This document shows, in pieces, positions 11,490-21,997 of a stretch of DNA of 64,000 nt. The notes beneath the pieces were generated by a model. It made no database searches. It had not been told where the DNA came from and saw nothing but the letters and a program-made list of their open reading frames with translations. Every line of letters begins with the position of its first letter. Position 1 is the stretch's first letter. This DNA is from Cheiracanthium punctorium (taxonomy: Eukaryota > Arthropoda > Arachnida > Araneae > Cheiracanthiidae). Location: contig JAWZYV010010215.1 in the NCBI GenBank assembly GCA_038373885.1, forward strand, positions 221,183-285,182, read 5' to 3'. The position numbers were made by a program, and so were the translations under genes.

Positions 11490-12260
11490 AGGAGAAGTAT
11501 TATAGTTAGAACATCCCTGGCGAAGATTGTAAAGCATTTTTAGTGAGAGATTTTGATACAGGTATCGATTCTGAAGAAGTGTTTTATGGAACAGGAAAGA
11601 CAAAACATGGCACACTCGTTCATTTTGATGTCCATTCCAAACAGTATTTATAAAGGTGTTACGAATTTTCGGGGCAACCCGCTGCTCTAGGGCTTAAAAT
11701 AGTTCAAAATTCGTGTTCTACGCTTCAAATAGTTAAATTTGGTTTTTGTTGCATCAAAATCGGCCATCTGGAACCGGAGATACGGAGGTTTCGGTTCCCC
11801 CTTCTAATGTATGCAGTTTCTAGAAATCTCGAGAAATAGGGTCCCTACACCCTCGGTAATCCCCCTTTCGGGGACTTATTTTTGGCGCCCAATTGGGCGA
11901 TATTTCACCAAAATTCGCCAAGTTTGGCGACATTTTGGTCATTTGGCGCGATTTTCCCAATCGAGGCTGTAAAGTTGCTTTTGCTGCATTAAAATCACAT
12001 AACAGTTTAACATTCCTCTTCTATGACTTAATCAAAATTCCCGCTTTACGTGGAATCTTCGAGAAACAGACTCCCGGAAACAAGCAGAGTATTCTGCAAC
12101 AAAGGTAAAGTACAGTTAGAATTTCCGTGGTGAAGATTGCTAAACCGTTTTGGTAGGCGATTTTCATGTAGATTCGATAACAAAGAAGTGTTTTATGGAA
12201 CAAGGAAGGAAAATTACGACACACTCATGAATAATGATACACTTTCCAACTAAATGGAAT
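11490..12260. repeat. Direct repeat of about 150 bp split by an LTR insertion
   Basis: The segments about 11495-11650 and 12108-12260 share gttagaa, gaagattg, gaagaagtgttttatggaaca-type words and gacacactc in the same order. The LTR at 11657-12101 lies between them. Words from the second unit (cactcatgaataatgatac) recur near 55640 inside the Helitron region, which suggests a Helitron-derived minisatellite. Confidence 0.5.
11657..12101 (+). mobile_element. Internally deleted solo LTR, AAGG target duplication
   Basis: It starts TGTTACGAATTTTCGGGG and ends ATTCTGCAACA, as in the full LTR at 49187, but is only 445 bp because the TATA-to-polyadenylation region is missing. AAGG at 11653-11656 and 12102-12105 is the target duplication, so the deletion arose inside an inserted LTR. 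The U3 part keeps an E2F-like TTTGGCGCGATT at 11942-11953. Confidence 0.75.
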
Positions 12261-12261
12261 A

Positions 12262-13400
12262 AGGAACAAAATTAGCAACGACGCATGGATTATATGATAG
12301 CGCTATTAGTTCGTATTTAAACTATGAAAATGTTTCATATTTATTTTTCCCCTGAACTAGACGTGGGCAGTTAATGAATATGAAATATTATAAGATGACA
12401 GCTACACTATCTCTGTATTGCTCCAACTCGGAGAGTTACTGTTATGTGAAGTCAAACGCAGGGCGCTCGAGAAGTTTTCGGAACATTTTTGTACGCATTT
12501 ATTTTAACCCTTTGTGGTGCAATCCCATATTCTTCAGTTTGTGTAGGTGCCAGTAATGAAAAACATATATTCCACACATCAGAGTTGGGTAAAATACCTT
12601 GGAAATGTATTTTCAATACAAAATTCAAGATACATTGATTTAAACACATTAAAATACAAAATGCAAAATACTTTCTGATAGGAAAAATTAAAAATGCAAA
12701 CTATATGTATTTTCATAATACACAAAAATACAAAATACACCTAAAATTTAAAGTATTTTAAGTATTGTAATATTAGTATTTTAATTAAAGTATTTTAATT
12801 GAGAACAGACTAAATTTGCAACTGAAGATTCCAGTTTTAGTTCCCCAGAAAACTCCATTAAATACTTCACAAACAGCATGTTTTGACTTCTTTTGGCTTC
12901 ATTTATAATTAATGAGTTACCAGCAATATAGAAGAATTTCTAGACCAAACATCACTATACTCTTCTAAACAGAAGCATGAAAAACCCTTTCTGTTTACTT
13001 GAATATAAAAGGTCACAAGCGGACCTAACATTTCTTCCGTTATGTGTATTACTTGAACAGTTAAATTCTTAAATTATATCGAGAGCGCGGAAAAGTGAAT
13101 GCCAGCAATTTTATCCCTTTCATTCAAACATTCCAAACCGAGCAATCAGTGGTGTTATGATTCATTTAACGTCAGAATACTAAATGTATTTTCAGTATTT
13201 TGAAAATGCAATCGCCAACAGTAAAAAGCTCGAATTAGAAATGCGGTGTGTGATGGGTAGGTATCGTCTTCGTGATTGGCTACAGAAGAATAGAGCAGCC
13301 AATCAGCGAACAGTGTTTCAACCCTCGTAGCATCACTGAAAGCGTAAGCACACCCATTCTGAACCTGGCTTCATTTATTATTTTATGTAAGTAATGATAG
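12262..13400. other. AT-rich DNA with a possible old hAT-like element
   Basis: Near 12579 the sequence cagagttgggtaaaatacc and near 13222 the inverted ttggcgattgcattttcaa resemble the ends of hAT elements with TTGGG termini. The interior is rich in tattttaa words. No matching target duplication is visible, so the ends are uncertain. No gene is seen. Confidence 0.25.
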
Positions 13401-14104
13401 TTAACCTTTTCGCGCCGACTGTCACGTATACGTGCCAGTAAGAAACGCACTCAGTTCCCGGCCGACACGCTGGCGTGCCAGAGCGTTTCCTCGTTCACCC
13501 CCGGCCGTCACACAGTTGTGCCAGTGTCCTGGAACGTTTTAAAAACTATAACTTTTGGCACAAGATGGCATTGTATGTCCATGCGGTTACAGATACATGT
13601 AGATTTGACCTTCTACTCAGAATGGGAGTAGCATGACTCACATACACGTGGTTTTTGATAATATAAACGTAAGTTGAAAGGAATGTTTCTGAATGGTATA
13701 CTTTATGACGGCTCTATAAATTCGTACGTGGTATTTCTTTATAGTAAGCAAGTTTTATTTTCGCTACAGCGTTGGGTATTACGGTTTCCAGTCCAGTTTT
13801 TAGTGGATAATTAGATCTAGTAGACGTGGATTTTTTCTCAGTTTACAGTTAGAATGTCGAAGCTTCGAAAGTGTTAGAGCTTGAAATAGCAGAAATGGCG
13901 CAAATTATTTGAAATTATGAGATATTGATTCTGAAGCAGATTCGGATAGTAGTGATAGTGACACTATAATATATTCTGATTGTTCTGTTCATGGATTTAG
14001 GCTTAATCGCGAAATACTCTCCGGCCCTGGGCAGACATTTGCGAAAGAGACTGCCGGCCTCAGCGATAAGCGCGCGTTTGCGCTTCCCGTCGCGAAAGGG
14101 TTAA
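13401..14104 (+). mobile_element. piggyBac-type element with remnant acidic transposase N-terminus
   Basis: TTAA at 13401-13404 and 14101-14104 bracket the element. Its termini TTAACCTTTTCGCG and (inverted) TTAACCCTTTCGCG match at 13 of 14 positions. TTAA target duplication with CC...GG ends is the signature of the piggyBac superfamily. Inside, near 13855 an ATG opens MSKLRKC and stops, and near 13920-13990 a frame reads DIDSEADSDSSDSD, an acidic run like those at the N-terminus of piggyBac transposases. The remaining catalytic region is absent at 704 bp total, so this is an internally deleted, non-autonomous copy. It is a different family from the palindromic TTAA MITEs at 21595 and elsewhere. 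Confidence 0.65.
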
Positions 14105-14270
14105 GGAATGCCTTAAAATGGCTTGAAGGGTGTTTATAAGTGTCTGAAGTAATTACGATGTATGTGTTTCAAGAAGTCGTGTATATACACTATCCCACGA
14201 CGCGAAATTTGCACTTTAGCGACGGGTCATAGAACGCATCTGTCGCGTAAGTGAAGACTCCGTTGTAATG

Positions 14271-14448
14271 CCGTGTTTACTAGCGTGATAATCGCCCTCG
14301 CATAATAGGCGCACCCCCCGTTTGAAGCAGAAAAAATAGCTCTAGAGTTACAATATCATGTAGTAGAATTCCCGCACAATAGTCGCCATTAGAATTTCAC
14401 CATGAAAAACTGTTAAAAAAAGTGCGGCTATCACGCGAGTAAACACTG
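14271..14448. mobile_element. Short TA-target MITE, GTGTTTAC family
   Basis: Inverted termini ccgtgtttactagcgtgat and (inverted) cagtgtttactcgcgtgat match well. The right flank is TA (14449-14450) while the left is a mutated TG. This suggests a pogo/Tigger-type miniature element. I see nothing in the neighbouring stretches 14105-14270 and 14449-14655. Confidence 0.45.
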
Positions 14449-15115
14449 TAATATCGTGAAATAGACTAATGCTTGTGTATTTCTACGACCAGTGACGAGC
14501 CTATTAAAATTAGGGGGAATTACACATATCGCACTGCGCATTAAAGGTCTCGTCTTTTTACAGCAACTTACGTACAGACATCACCCCAAAAATAGTGTAA
14601 ATGGATTCACCGGCGGTCAAAATGGGGCGCACGAGCAAACGCATATAAATACATACATTTGCAGAAAACTCTGCTCAGTTTCTGGGTTCGAAGCATAAAA
14701 GCCCAGTGTATATGGAAACTTCTAGAAAACAGCCCAGTTGACTGGACGAAACATAGATTTTATTGGTTCTAGAAAGTCAATGAATCATCTTCTACACACA
14801 GTTCTCAGAAATTAATAAGTAATAAGATCTTTTATAGCAGTCTGCCATTGACAGGGACTTTCCCAAATGTTCAATACGCGCAAAAGAAAATCCTCCTTCC
14901 ACAGGCCGAAAATCGGTAAGATTTCTCGAGGAAAATTCACAGCTGCTTCTCAGCGTACAATAAGGAAGAACGCATTCAAAAATAAGCTTCAAAATAGTAT
15001 ATAAAGTATTCAAAAATAAGCTTCTCAGAACAAGCGAAAGATCGCTTACACAGTCCCACACAAAACAAAGCCTAATGCACAGAACTAACTCAACGAGCAT
15101 TCAATCACAACTGAA

Positions 15116-16822
15116 TAGGGAATGCAATCCCGCACTGTTTTTCGTCCTGCGGGATTTCGGGATTGAGATTCATTGATCCCGCGGGATCCCGCAATCCCGC
15201 GGGATTGACATTTCATTTAGCTAGAACTTCATTTTTAAGCACTTTGAAGTTTAAATTTAATAATAATAATTAATCTTATGAGATAATTAATACAATAACT
15301 TACAGAAATATGAAAATTATAATCATGATGTTCAGAATAATATACTTAGTTATGCCTTATGTTAGTTGCTAAAAATGAGGAATTCACAGAAATATACAAT
15401 TTATAAATATGTTCACATATTTACGTTATTTTCCTAGTTGATAAAAAAAAGAATGTACAAAATCCAACCAAACCAACGAATCCTTTCCTAGTCTAGATTT
15501 AATTTTAGTGAAATAATTAAAAATGTGGATTATATAAAATATTAAAAACTAAAATGAAAACTTGTTATAATTAATTCGTGACTTTTCGCTAAGAAATGAA
15601 ATAGTATGAAATATTTCAGTTCATTTGGAGAATGATAATTTTGTGAAAAATTTAGATTACAATGTTTAGATTGAGATGTTCGATCCAGACTCCCATTGGA
15701 AGATAATTTTAAAAAATCTGGAGTGACTCCACTCGACTTTCCGAACACTTACGATTAAGATCATTACCAAGCATTTCAATAAATTTTAATCGATGAATAA
15801 TTCAAATATATCTACCAAATTTAAGCTCAATGGAATGTACCGTTTAAACGCTAGCGCACTTTCAAGAATTTCTTCCCATAGGCCATCATGTAAAAGAAAT
15901 CTTTGTCGTAGCCCTGTAGAAAAACTATAAGTCCTATACACACCAAAATCAATACCGGTCTTGCGATGGTGGTTTATAACATGTATACCCAATTTGAGCT
16001 CAATCGAATGTACCGTTTAAACGCTAGCGCACTTTCAAGAATTTCTCCCCATAGGCCATAATGTAAAAGAAATCTTTGTCATAGCCCTGTAGAAAAACTA
16101 TAAGACCTATACACCCCAAAATCAATACAGGTCTTGCGACGGTGGTTTATAACATATATACACTTTTTGAGCTCAATCGGAAGTACCGTTTAAACGCTAG
16201 CGCATTTTCAAGAATTTCTCCCTATAGGCCATAATGTAAAAGAAATCTTTGTCGTAGCCCTGTAGAAAAACTATAAGTCCTATACACACCAAAATCAATA
16301 CCGGTCTTGCGACGGTGGTTTATAACATATATACCCAATTTGAGCTCAATCGCATGCCCCGTTCAGGAGCTATCGTGTTCACTCACATACACACAACACA
16401 CAAACACACACACACACACATACACACATACATACATCTCGTAAAAATAGCATAAATGAATTCAGAAGACCCCAAAACGTGTCAATACACCAAAATCTCG
16501 AATTCGAATTTTTTCATGATTACAATACTTTCCTTACATGGTACATGTTCGGAAAGTAAAAATAAAACTTTGAATTAAAATTTTTAATTATTGATTCATT
16601 TATTGTTACATAATACTCAAAAATAAATACTCAAAATATAATCAACAATAAATACTCAAAAATTTCCGGTCTATTCACACAGAAAGCATCGTGAAATTGT
16701 AATAAAAAATAATTTTTTTTCTCAGTGTCAATCCCGCGGATTAGGGTCTATCCGCGGACTTCCCGCAACATTTGCGGATCCCGCAGGATCCCGTTCCCGC
16801 GGGATCGGGATTGCATTCCCTA
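15116..16822. mobile_element. hAT element inserted in the LTR, itself carrying a HINE
   Basis: The termini TAGGGAATGCAATCCCG are inverted at both ends, with GC-rich gcgggat repeats inside. Perfect 8-bp target duplications caactgaa lie at 15108-15115 and 16823-16830. About 850 bp of the interior is the minus-strand HINE at 15713-16559, so the hAT itself is about 860 bp and has no transposase frame. Confidence 0.85.
15713..16559 (-). mobile_element. HINE-like element, full copy with three tandem units
   Basis: Read on the minus strand it starts ttactttccgaacatg at 16559 and ends with the tggagtcactcca palindrome and a T run at 15713. It holds about three roughly 174-bp units, one more than the copies at 6155 and 9277, and an AC/TG microsatellite near 16383-16437. 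It sits inside the hAT at 15116. Confidence 0.75.
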
Positions 16823-17054
16823 CAACTGAATTGAGGAGGGATCTGCCGTCCCGTATTTATAGGTTCCGCTGATTTTTACCCGATTTTCTTCCAATCTCAA
16901 CAACTTTCTAATTCGACATTTCTCATTGGTCACCTCTTGTTGAATGGCGTAAGAAATACACTGCATAGTGTCCATGCAGAAAAGCAAACATTAACCTCCC
17001 CATTCATGCCAAATGTCGCCAGGCTTCTAAACTTTCTGTCGAAATATCGCCAAA

Positions 17055-17066
17055 TTTGGCGCGAAA
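17055..17066 (-). promoter_or_regulatory. E2F-consensus site in LTR U3
   Basis: The 12-mer TTTGGCGCGAAA matches the E2F/DP consensus TTTSSCGCSAAA exactly. The same 12-mer on the other strand occurs at 49404-49415 in another LTR copy. Binding is inferred from the motif only. Confidence 0.4.
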
Positions 17067-17300
17067 AATAAGTCCAGAAAACTAAAGTCAGCTACACGAT
17101 ATCTCCAATATTTCAGGAGGATTCGAGAAATCCCTATGTTAAGCAATGTGGGAAAGAGAAAATTCCCTATCTAGCGTTCTAGTTAACCGATTTTTGATGC
17201 AACAAAATGCAAATTTTAATTATTCGAAGAGTAGAATTCGAATTTTAGACTACGTATTTAATCCCCGAAGAGCAGGTACCTACAAAAATTCGTAGTAATA

Positions 17301-18330
17301 GGTGCATTAAAGCGTCACACATCAACTGGTCCAAGTAAGATTAATAAAACGGCAGGTATACAATTTTTCCGCCAAAAATCTCAGAACCAAAACTTTTCCC
17401 CATTACAATGCCTCCTTTACTTCGTACAAGGGAGTCATACATAAATTTTTAAAGAATACACAAGCCTTATGCAAATAATGTAATTTTTCAGCCAAACAGA
17501 CCTGTGTACCCTCACAAAATACTGACCCGACGCTACTTCGAATATTTAAAAAATAATAATATTTCTTCGTTTCGCATGCAAATATTTATTTTTCCTCATC
17601 GAATAGCAGAAGAGATGTGCGCCCTTTGCAGTCGCTGTGCATTCCCCCCAACCCCCTGGAAGAATGTATGCTAAGCAGATGGAATGTGCAAGCTTTACTT
17701 GTGTGTCTAAAAAGGCTTTATGATGTTTTATGCATGTAAGAGGAAATTTATTTTGCATCGAGCACGTTTCTGCCTGCTTTAAGGTGAGGCTTGCTCATTC
17801 GGAGTGCCCGTTCTTCGCAAGAAAATAATTTTGAAAAAACAGAAAAGATAAATCAATTAATTGTTTATTCAAACGTTTTACACACTGTCTTAAGATTAAA
17901 AATTAATAAATGGGAAAAAAAAAAAATTTTATCGCGCATATCTACAGTGCCGGCAAAAAAATTAACATTTTAATAGGGGAAAATACTGCTGTCAGTTAAA
18001 TTGTACGCCAAAAAGACTGTAGCGTGTTCACATAAAATGCGGGTGTGGATAATGATCACGCTATTAGCTTGGAATGCTTGGGGGGGGCGTATACCGGGAG
18101 CGCCAGCGGTCAGCAAAAACTGGAAAACCTGTGAAGTAGCTTTACTGTAACAGAAAAAATCGGAGAAACTTACGAATTTTAGCTAAAAACCTGAAAACTC
18201 TCAGGTCTGCTTTTATAAATTAATTTTACAGCTTTCGAACGTTTGGGAAAAAAGTAAAAAATAAAAATGACTTGTTTATAAGTTGGGACGGATATAAGTT
18301 ATACAAGTTGTTCAAAACATCACTTCTCTC
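17301..18330. repeat. Copy 1 of a diverged direct duplication
   Basis: About 17385-18290 matches 20222-21130 in the same orientation, with shared words such as cttcgtac, cacaagcc, aatgtatgctaagcagatgg and gtgtggataatgatca. Copy 1 is preceded by LTR sequence, as is copy 2 (18505-18752), so the duplicated unit included part of the LTR. No gene is recognised inside. Confidence 0.7.
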
Positions 18331-18333
18331 CGT

Positions 18334-18499
18334 CAGTGGAGTAGCCAAGGGGGATGGATCACAACCTCCTCCAAGAGGTGTGTTTTGCCATACAAAATGT
18401 ATATTCTTAACTCCCTTATCACACTCATGTATGCATATATGTGAGTTGTAGTAGTCGTAACCCCCTCCCCCTCATGAAAAATCTCTGGCTACGCCACTG
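18334..18499. mobile_element. Short hAT-type MITE, GTAGCCA family
   Basis: Termini cagtggagtagcca and tggctacgccactg match the family at 7247 and 62399. Unlike the other copies it has no matching 8-bp flanks (ctctccgt versus cccattta), and it lies exactly at the junction of the two direct duplication copies. Confidence 0.7.
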
Positions 18500-18504
18500 C
18501 CCAT

Positions 18505-18752
18505 TTATACCATCCCGCCAAATGTCGCCAAGATTTTTCTAGCGCCAAAAATAAGTCCCCAAAACGGAAGTTGATTACTCGATGTCGCTGGCATTTCCCG
18601 GGAGCTTGAGAAAACCCTTTTATGTTAAAACAATGGGGATACCCAAAACTTCTTATCTCGCTTTCTATTTGTCCCATTTTGATGAAACAAAATGCAAATT
18701 TTAATTATTTGACGCGTGGAATACGAATTTTAGACTATATTTTAGTCACATA
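18505..18752 (-). mobile_element. LTR fragment, U3 part
   Basis: The block matches U3 of the LTR family, including tcgccaaatgtcgcc, agcgccaaaaataagtcc and the outer acgaattttagac region. It is truncated on the TATA side by the MITE at 18334 and is diverged. Confidence 0.6.
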
Positions 18753-18819
18753 GAAACTCCTCAAAGTAAAATTAAAAAACAATAAGAGTATTTTCCCCAT
18801 CAAAATTTTAGAATCAAAC

Positions 18820-20222
18820 TACACTCTATAACAAATAAATCGACGCACCAAGAAGGAGAGGTCCGATTGAGACGAAATTTGGTGGATAGGAAGACAATGT
18901 ACAGAATAGTAAATGATTAAAATTTCAGAACAATTGAATAATTTATTTCAGAGTTACAGTAACAAGTTCAATAAGGTGTTGACCCGCCGCTAGCCTGGAT
19001 ACAAGCTGCCACACGGCGTGGCATAGACCGATAAAGCTCCCGGATGGTCTCCTGCGGTATTTCCTGCCAAATTCGCTCCAATTGTCGAACGAGGTCATCA
19101 ACAGACCGTGCCAGATGCAATCGCCTTCCCATCCTATCCCAGACATGCTCGATGGGAGAGAGATCTGGCGATCTGGCAGGCCAAGGAAGAGTTTGACAAG
19201 CTTGCAGACAGTTTAGAGCAACACGAGCCGTATGTGGTCTGGCATCGTCCTGCTGAAAAACCAGCCCAGGGCACTGCAAAAGAAACAGGTCTCAGGATGT
19301 CGTCCACGTACCGCTGTGCAGTAAGTATACCTCTAATGACGACCAAAGGGGTCCGGCTGTCAAAGGAAATGGCACCCCAGACCATAATGCCTTGTTGAGG
19401 GCCGGTGTGGTGTGCAATAGTGAAAGCAGGATCCCCCCCTCTGCCCTGTGCGTCTCCAAACACGTCTTCGATGATCGTCAGGACACAGTTGGAAGCGGGA
19501 TTCGTCGCTAAAGACTATACGTCCCCAGTCGGCATCATTCCAACCTGATCGAGCCCTGCACCACTGTAATCTGGCTCGGCAGTGTGCAGGCGTGAGTGTC
19601 AGGTGGCGTAACGGTCGGCGCGAGCGTAGATTTCGCTCTCTCAACCGTCTGTGAATGGTCAAGATGGACACTGGTGTTTGGGTTTGATGTCTGATGGTTG
19701 ATAGAGATGAAGAAGGCGCTGTGACAGCTGATCGGACCATCACTCTGTCCTCACGATCTGCTGCAGCCCTAGGTCGACCGCCACCATCCTGACGCTGCAC
19801 TCTGCCATTTTCCACCCATCCTTGCCAGCATCTTCCAATCGTCGCATCGCTTCGACTCAAATGACGAGCGATTCTCCGATTAGTCCAACCGGCCTCTTTC
19901 AATCCAATGATACGACCTCTGTCAAACTCTGACAGTTGCTCGTAATGAGCACGAATCCTGCAGCGAGGCATTTTTTTAAGCTGTTGAAAGGTCATCTGAA
20001 TCGCAATCAAACCGAAAGTTTCAACAACCGTTGAAGAACTGCTCCTTATATACGTCTGCTGGATGCGTAGTTCCGATGCGCTAGAGATCAAACTGTTCAT
20101 TCATTGGACACCCAATTTGAATCATTTGCATACCTGTTCAAAACGTTCATGCATACGAAATTTCAAAGCAATCGGATGATTGTTTCTTGGTGCGTCGATT
20201 TTTTTTTTTGTTATAGAGTGTA
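18820..20222 (-). mobile_element. Tc1/mariner element, near full length, TA-flanked
   Basis: TA at 18820-18821 and 20221-20222 bracket inverted ends cactctataac and cgacgcaccaag, which occur at both termini in inverted orientation, separated by an A/T run of differing length. The element is 1.4 kb, the usual Tc1 size, and carries a minus-strand transposase pseudogene. It inserted in copy 2 of the local duplication. Confidence 0.9.
18968..19971 (-). pseudogene. Tc1-type transposase, two frameshifts
   Basis: In a live element this DDE transposase cuts and pastes the element at TA. The start is the ATG at 19971 (MPRCRIRAHYEQLSEF), which follows the family pattern better than the upstream in-frame ATG at 20100. 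Residues about 15-120 form the two N-terminal helix-turn-helix domains (GRIIGLKEAGWTNRRIARHL; a GRPR-like GGGRPRA linker). The first catalytic Asp is in IVFSDESRF, the second in FQQDDARPHTA, and the Glu in WPARSPDLSPIEHVW. I count 32 residues between the second Asp and the Glu. One frameshift lies at the C run near 19432-19438, and another near 19283-19290 deletes a few residues before the second Asp. The end SMPRRVAACIQA is typical. Total length is close to the family's roughly 340 residues. It is not functional as read. Confidence 0.85.
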
Positions 20223-21150
20223 TTTCCCCGTTAAAATGCCTCTTGTACTTCGTACGAGGGAGTATTAAATTTTAAAAAAATACACAAGCCTGAAGCAAAT
20301 AATGTAATGTTTCAGACAAACAGACCTGCGTACCCTCACAAAATACTGACCCGACGCTACTTGAATATTTAAAAAAAATATTTCGTTTCGCATGCAAATA
20401 TTTATTTTGCTCTTCGAATGCGGCAGAAGGGAATTTGTGTGTGTGTGTGTGTGTGTATGTCTGTGCCTTATGCTGTTGCCGCGCATTTTCCCCCTTGGAA
20501 GAATGTATGCTAAGCAGATGGAATGTGCAAGCTTTACTTGTGTGTCTAAAAAGGCTTTATGATGTTTTATGCATGTAAGAGGAAATTTATTTTGCATGGA
20601 GCACGTTTCTGCCTGAGCTAAGGTACTAGTGCGTGTCGCTTTATTCATTCTACGTACCCGTTCTTCGCACGGAAATAATTTTGAAGAAAATAACGAAAAA
20701 TCACGTAATTGTTTATACAAGCGTTTTACTCGAACTACTTTAAGATTAAAAATAAATAAATAATTTTTTTTTCTTTCATTGCACATATCAAGAGTGCCGG
20801 CAAAAAAAAAAAAAAAATTGGCATTTTAATAGGGAAGATACTGTAGACCAATTTCGTATTTGCATGGAAATGCGGGTGTGGATAATGATCATGCTATTGA
20901 TTCGTAATGCTGGGAAGAGCGTATACCTTGCCGCCAGCGGTCAACAAAAACTGAAAAACCTGGAACTGGAAGGACGTTTTACTTTAACAGGAAAAAAACG
21001 TGGATCCTTACACATTTTAGCTATAAGCCTCAAATCGTGAAATGTGACGTGAAAAACTCAGGTCTGCTTTTATAAATTAATTTTACATTTTCCAGTAAGT
21101 CTAGAAAAAAATAAATAAATAAAAATGACTTGACAAAGGTGCGCAAAAAA

Positions 21151-21594
21151 GTGGCGTATTTTTTTTTTTTTTTTAAAGGGGGGGGGGGGATAATTAATAA
21201 AAAGAGCTGAAAAAAAGCTTATTCAGCCTAAACAAAATGCACAATAAAGCAAAATGTTACCCTAAAGCACTATTTTATTTTTCTTTTATTAACTAGATCT
21301 TAAACAAAAAATGTCTCTATTCGCCAAGCCGTTTAGCGCATCTCTACCAAGTCGTATTTAGAGTAAAATTTTAACCTGAATACGAAAAAAAAAAAATATT
21401 AAGAGTTTTATCTAATGGGATAAAATTTCATTTCACAAACAAGCACTGTTCTTCTTTAATAATTAGACAATCACTTTTTTTAATTACGATTTTTACAGCA
21501 GGAAATGCAAAATGTGCCCTGTTATAGCCCCCAATCTGCCCTATTAGAATGACCCACTCAAAGACTTGAACTTCGTTCGTACACTTATGTGCCT
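21151..21594. other. AT-rich DNA with T and G homopolymers
   Basis: A T run followed by a G run lies near 21160-21190. I see no gene or element ends. Confidence 0.4.
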
Positions 21595-21997
21595 TTAACC
21601 CTTTGAGGCGCGACCCTTTCCCAATGCTGAAAAAAGGGCAGCCGTTGCCATCCCTCGACTTAACTACCAGCAAGATGGCGATGAACGTTTCGATCGTCCG
21701 CCAGCTTGCTGGTAGTTAAGTCGAGCGATGGCAACGGCTGCCCTTTTTTCAGCATTGGGCCAATCTATTCAGCTTGTTCTCGCACTCTTCCATTTTTCAG
21801 CAGATGTCAGTGCTGTTAAAAATAATCGTGACCATATTTTACGGAAAATGACGTGCTAAAAAGTAAAGGATTCTCGTGGAGCTATGTCACCCGCGACTAT
21901 TTTTATAGAAATCCAATCTATTCTTCGTGACTGGCAACAGTCAAAACGTCAGCGTTGGGTGGTCCCAAAGCGGGAATACTGCGCGTTAAAGGGTTAA
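21595..21997. mobile_element. TTAA palindromic MITE (piggyBac-type), complete
   Basis: TTAA at 21595-21598 and 21994-21997 flank CCCTTTGAGGCGC and (inverted) CCCTTTAACGCGC. TTAA duplication with CCC...GGG termini is the piggyBac pattern. About 21615-21757 is a large inverted repeat: the arm with ccaatgctgaaaaaagggc, agccgttgccat, tcgacttaactaccagcaag is repeated in reverse complement across a short spacer, so a single strand could form a hairpin with a stem of roughly 55-60 bp. The right half carries gtcacccgcgac and a gccagtcac-type word shared by all copies. No coding is present. Related copies are at 3802, 28870, 30226, 45346, 47505, 50372, 51958 and 59262. Confidence 0.75.

Larger units (their letters stand above)
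14656..17300 (-). mobile_element. Solo LTR, minus orientation, split by a nested hAT
   Basis: This is the LTR family of 49187. The U5 side (minus-strand end) lies at about 14656-15107, including an inverted AATAAA, and the U3 side at 16831-17300. A hAT of 1.7 kb (15116-16822) splits it. A TATAAATAC box lies just after the insertion on the U3 side, near 16850 (minus strand). An exact E2F consensus lies at 17055-17066. The terminal bases are decayed and I see no convincing 4-bp duplication. Confidence 0.7.
18753..21150. repeat. Copy 2 of the direct duplication, interrupted by a Tc1 element
   Basis: Sequence up to 18819 and from 20223 aligns with copy 1 at 17310-18300 once the Tc1 element (18820-20222) is removed. 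A (GT)n run near 20436-20457 is specific to copy 2. A further, more diverged copy can be seen at about 22440-22690 (aagcagatggaatgtgca, gcttta, gcatgcaaaga). Confidence 0.65.
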
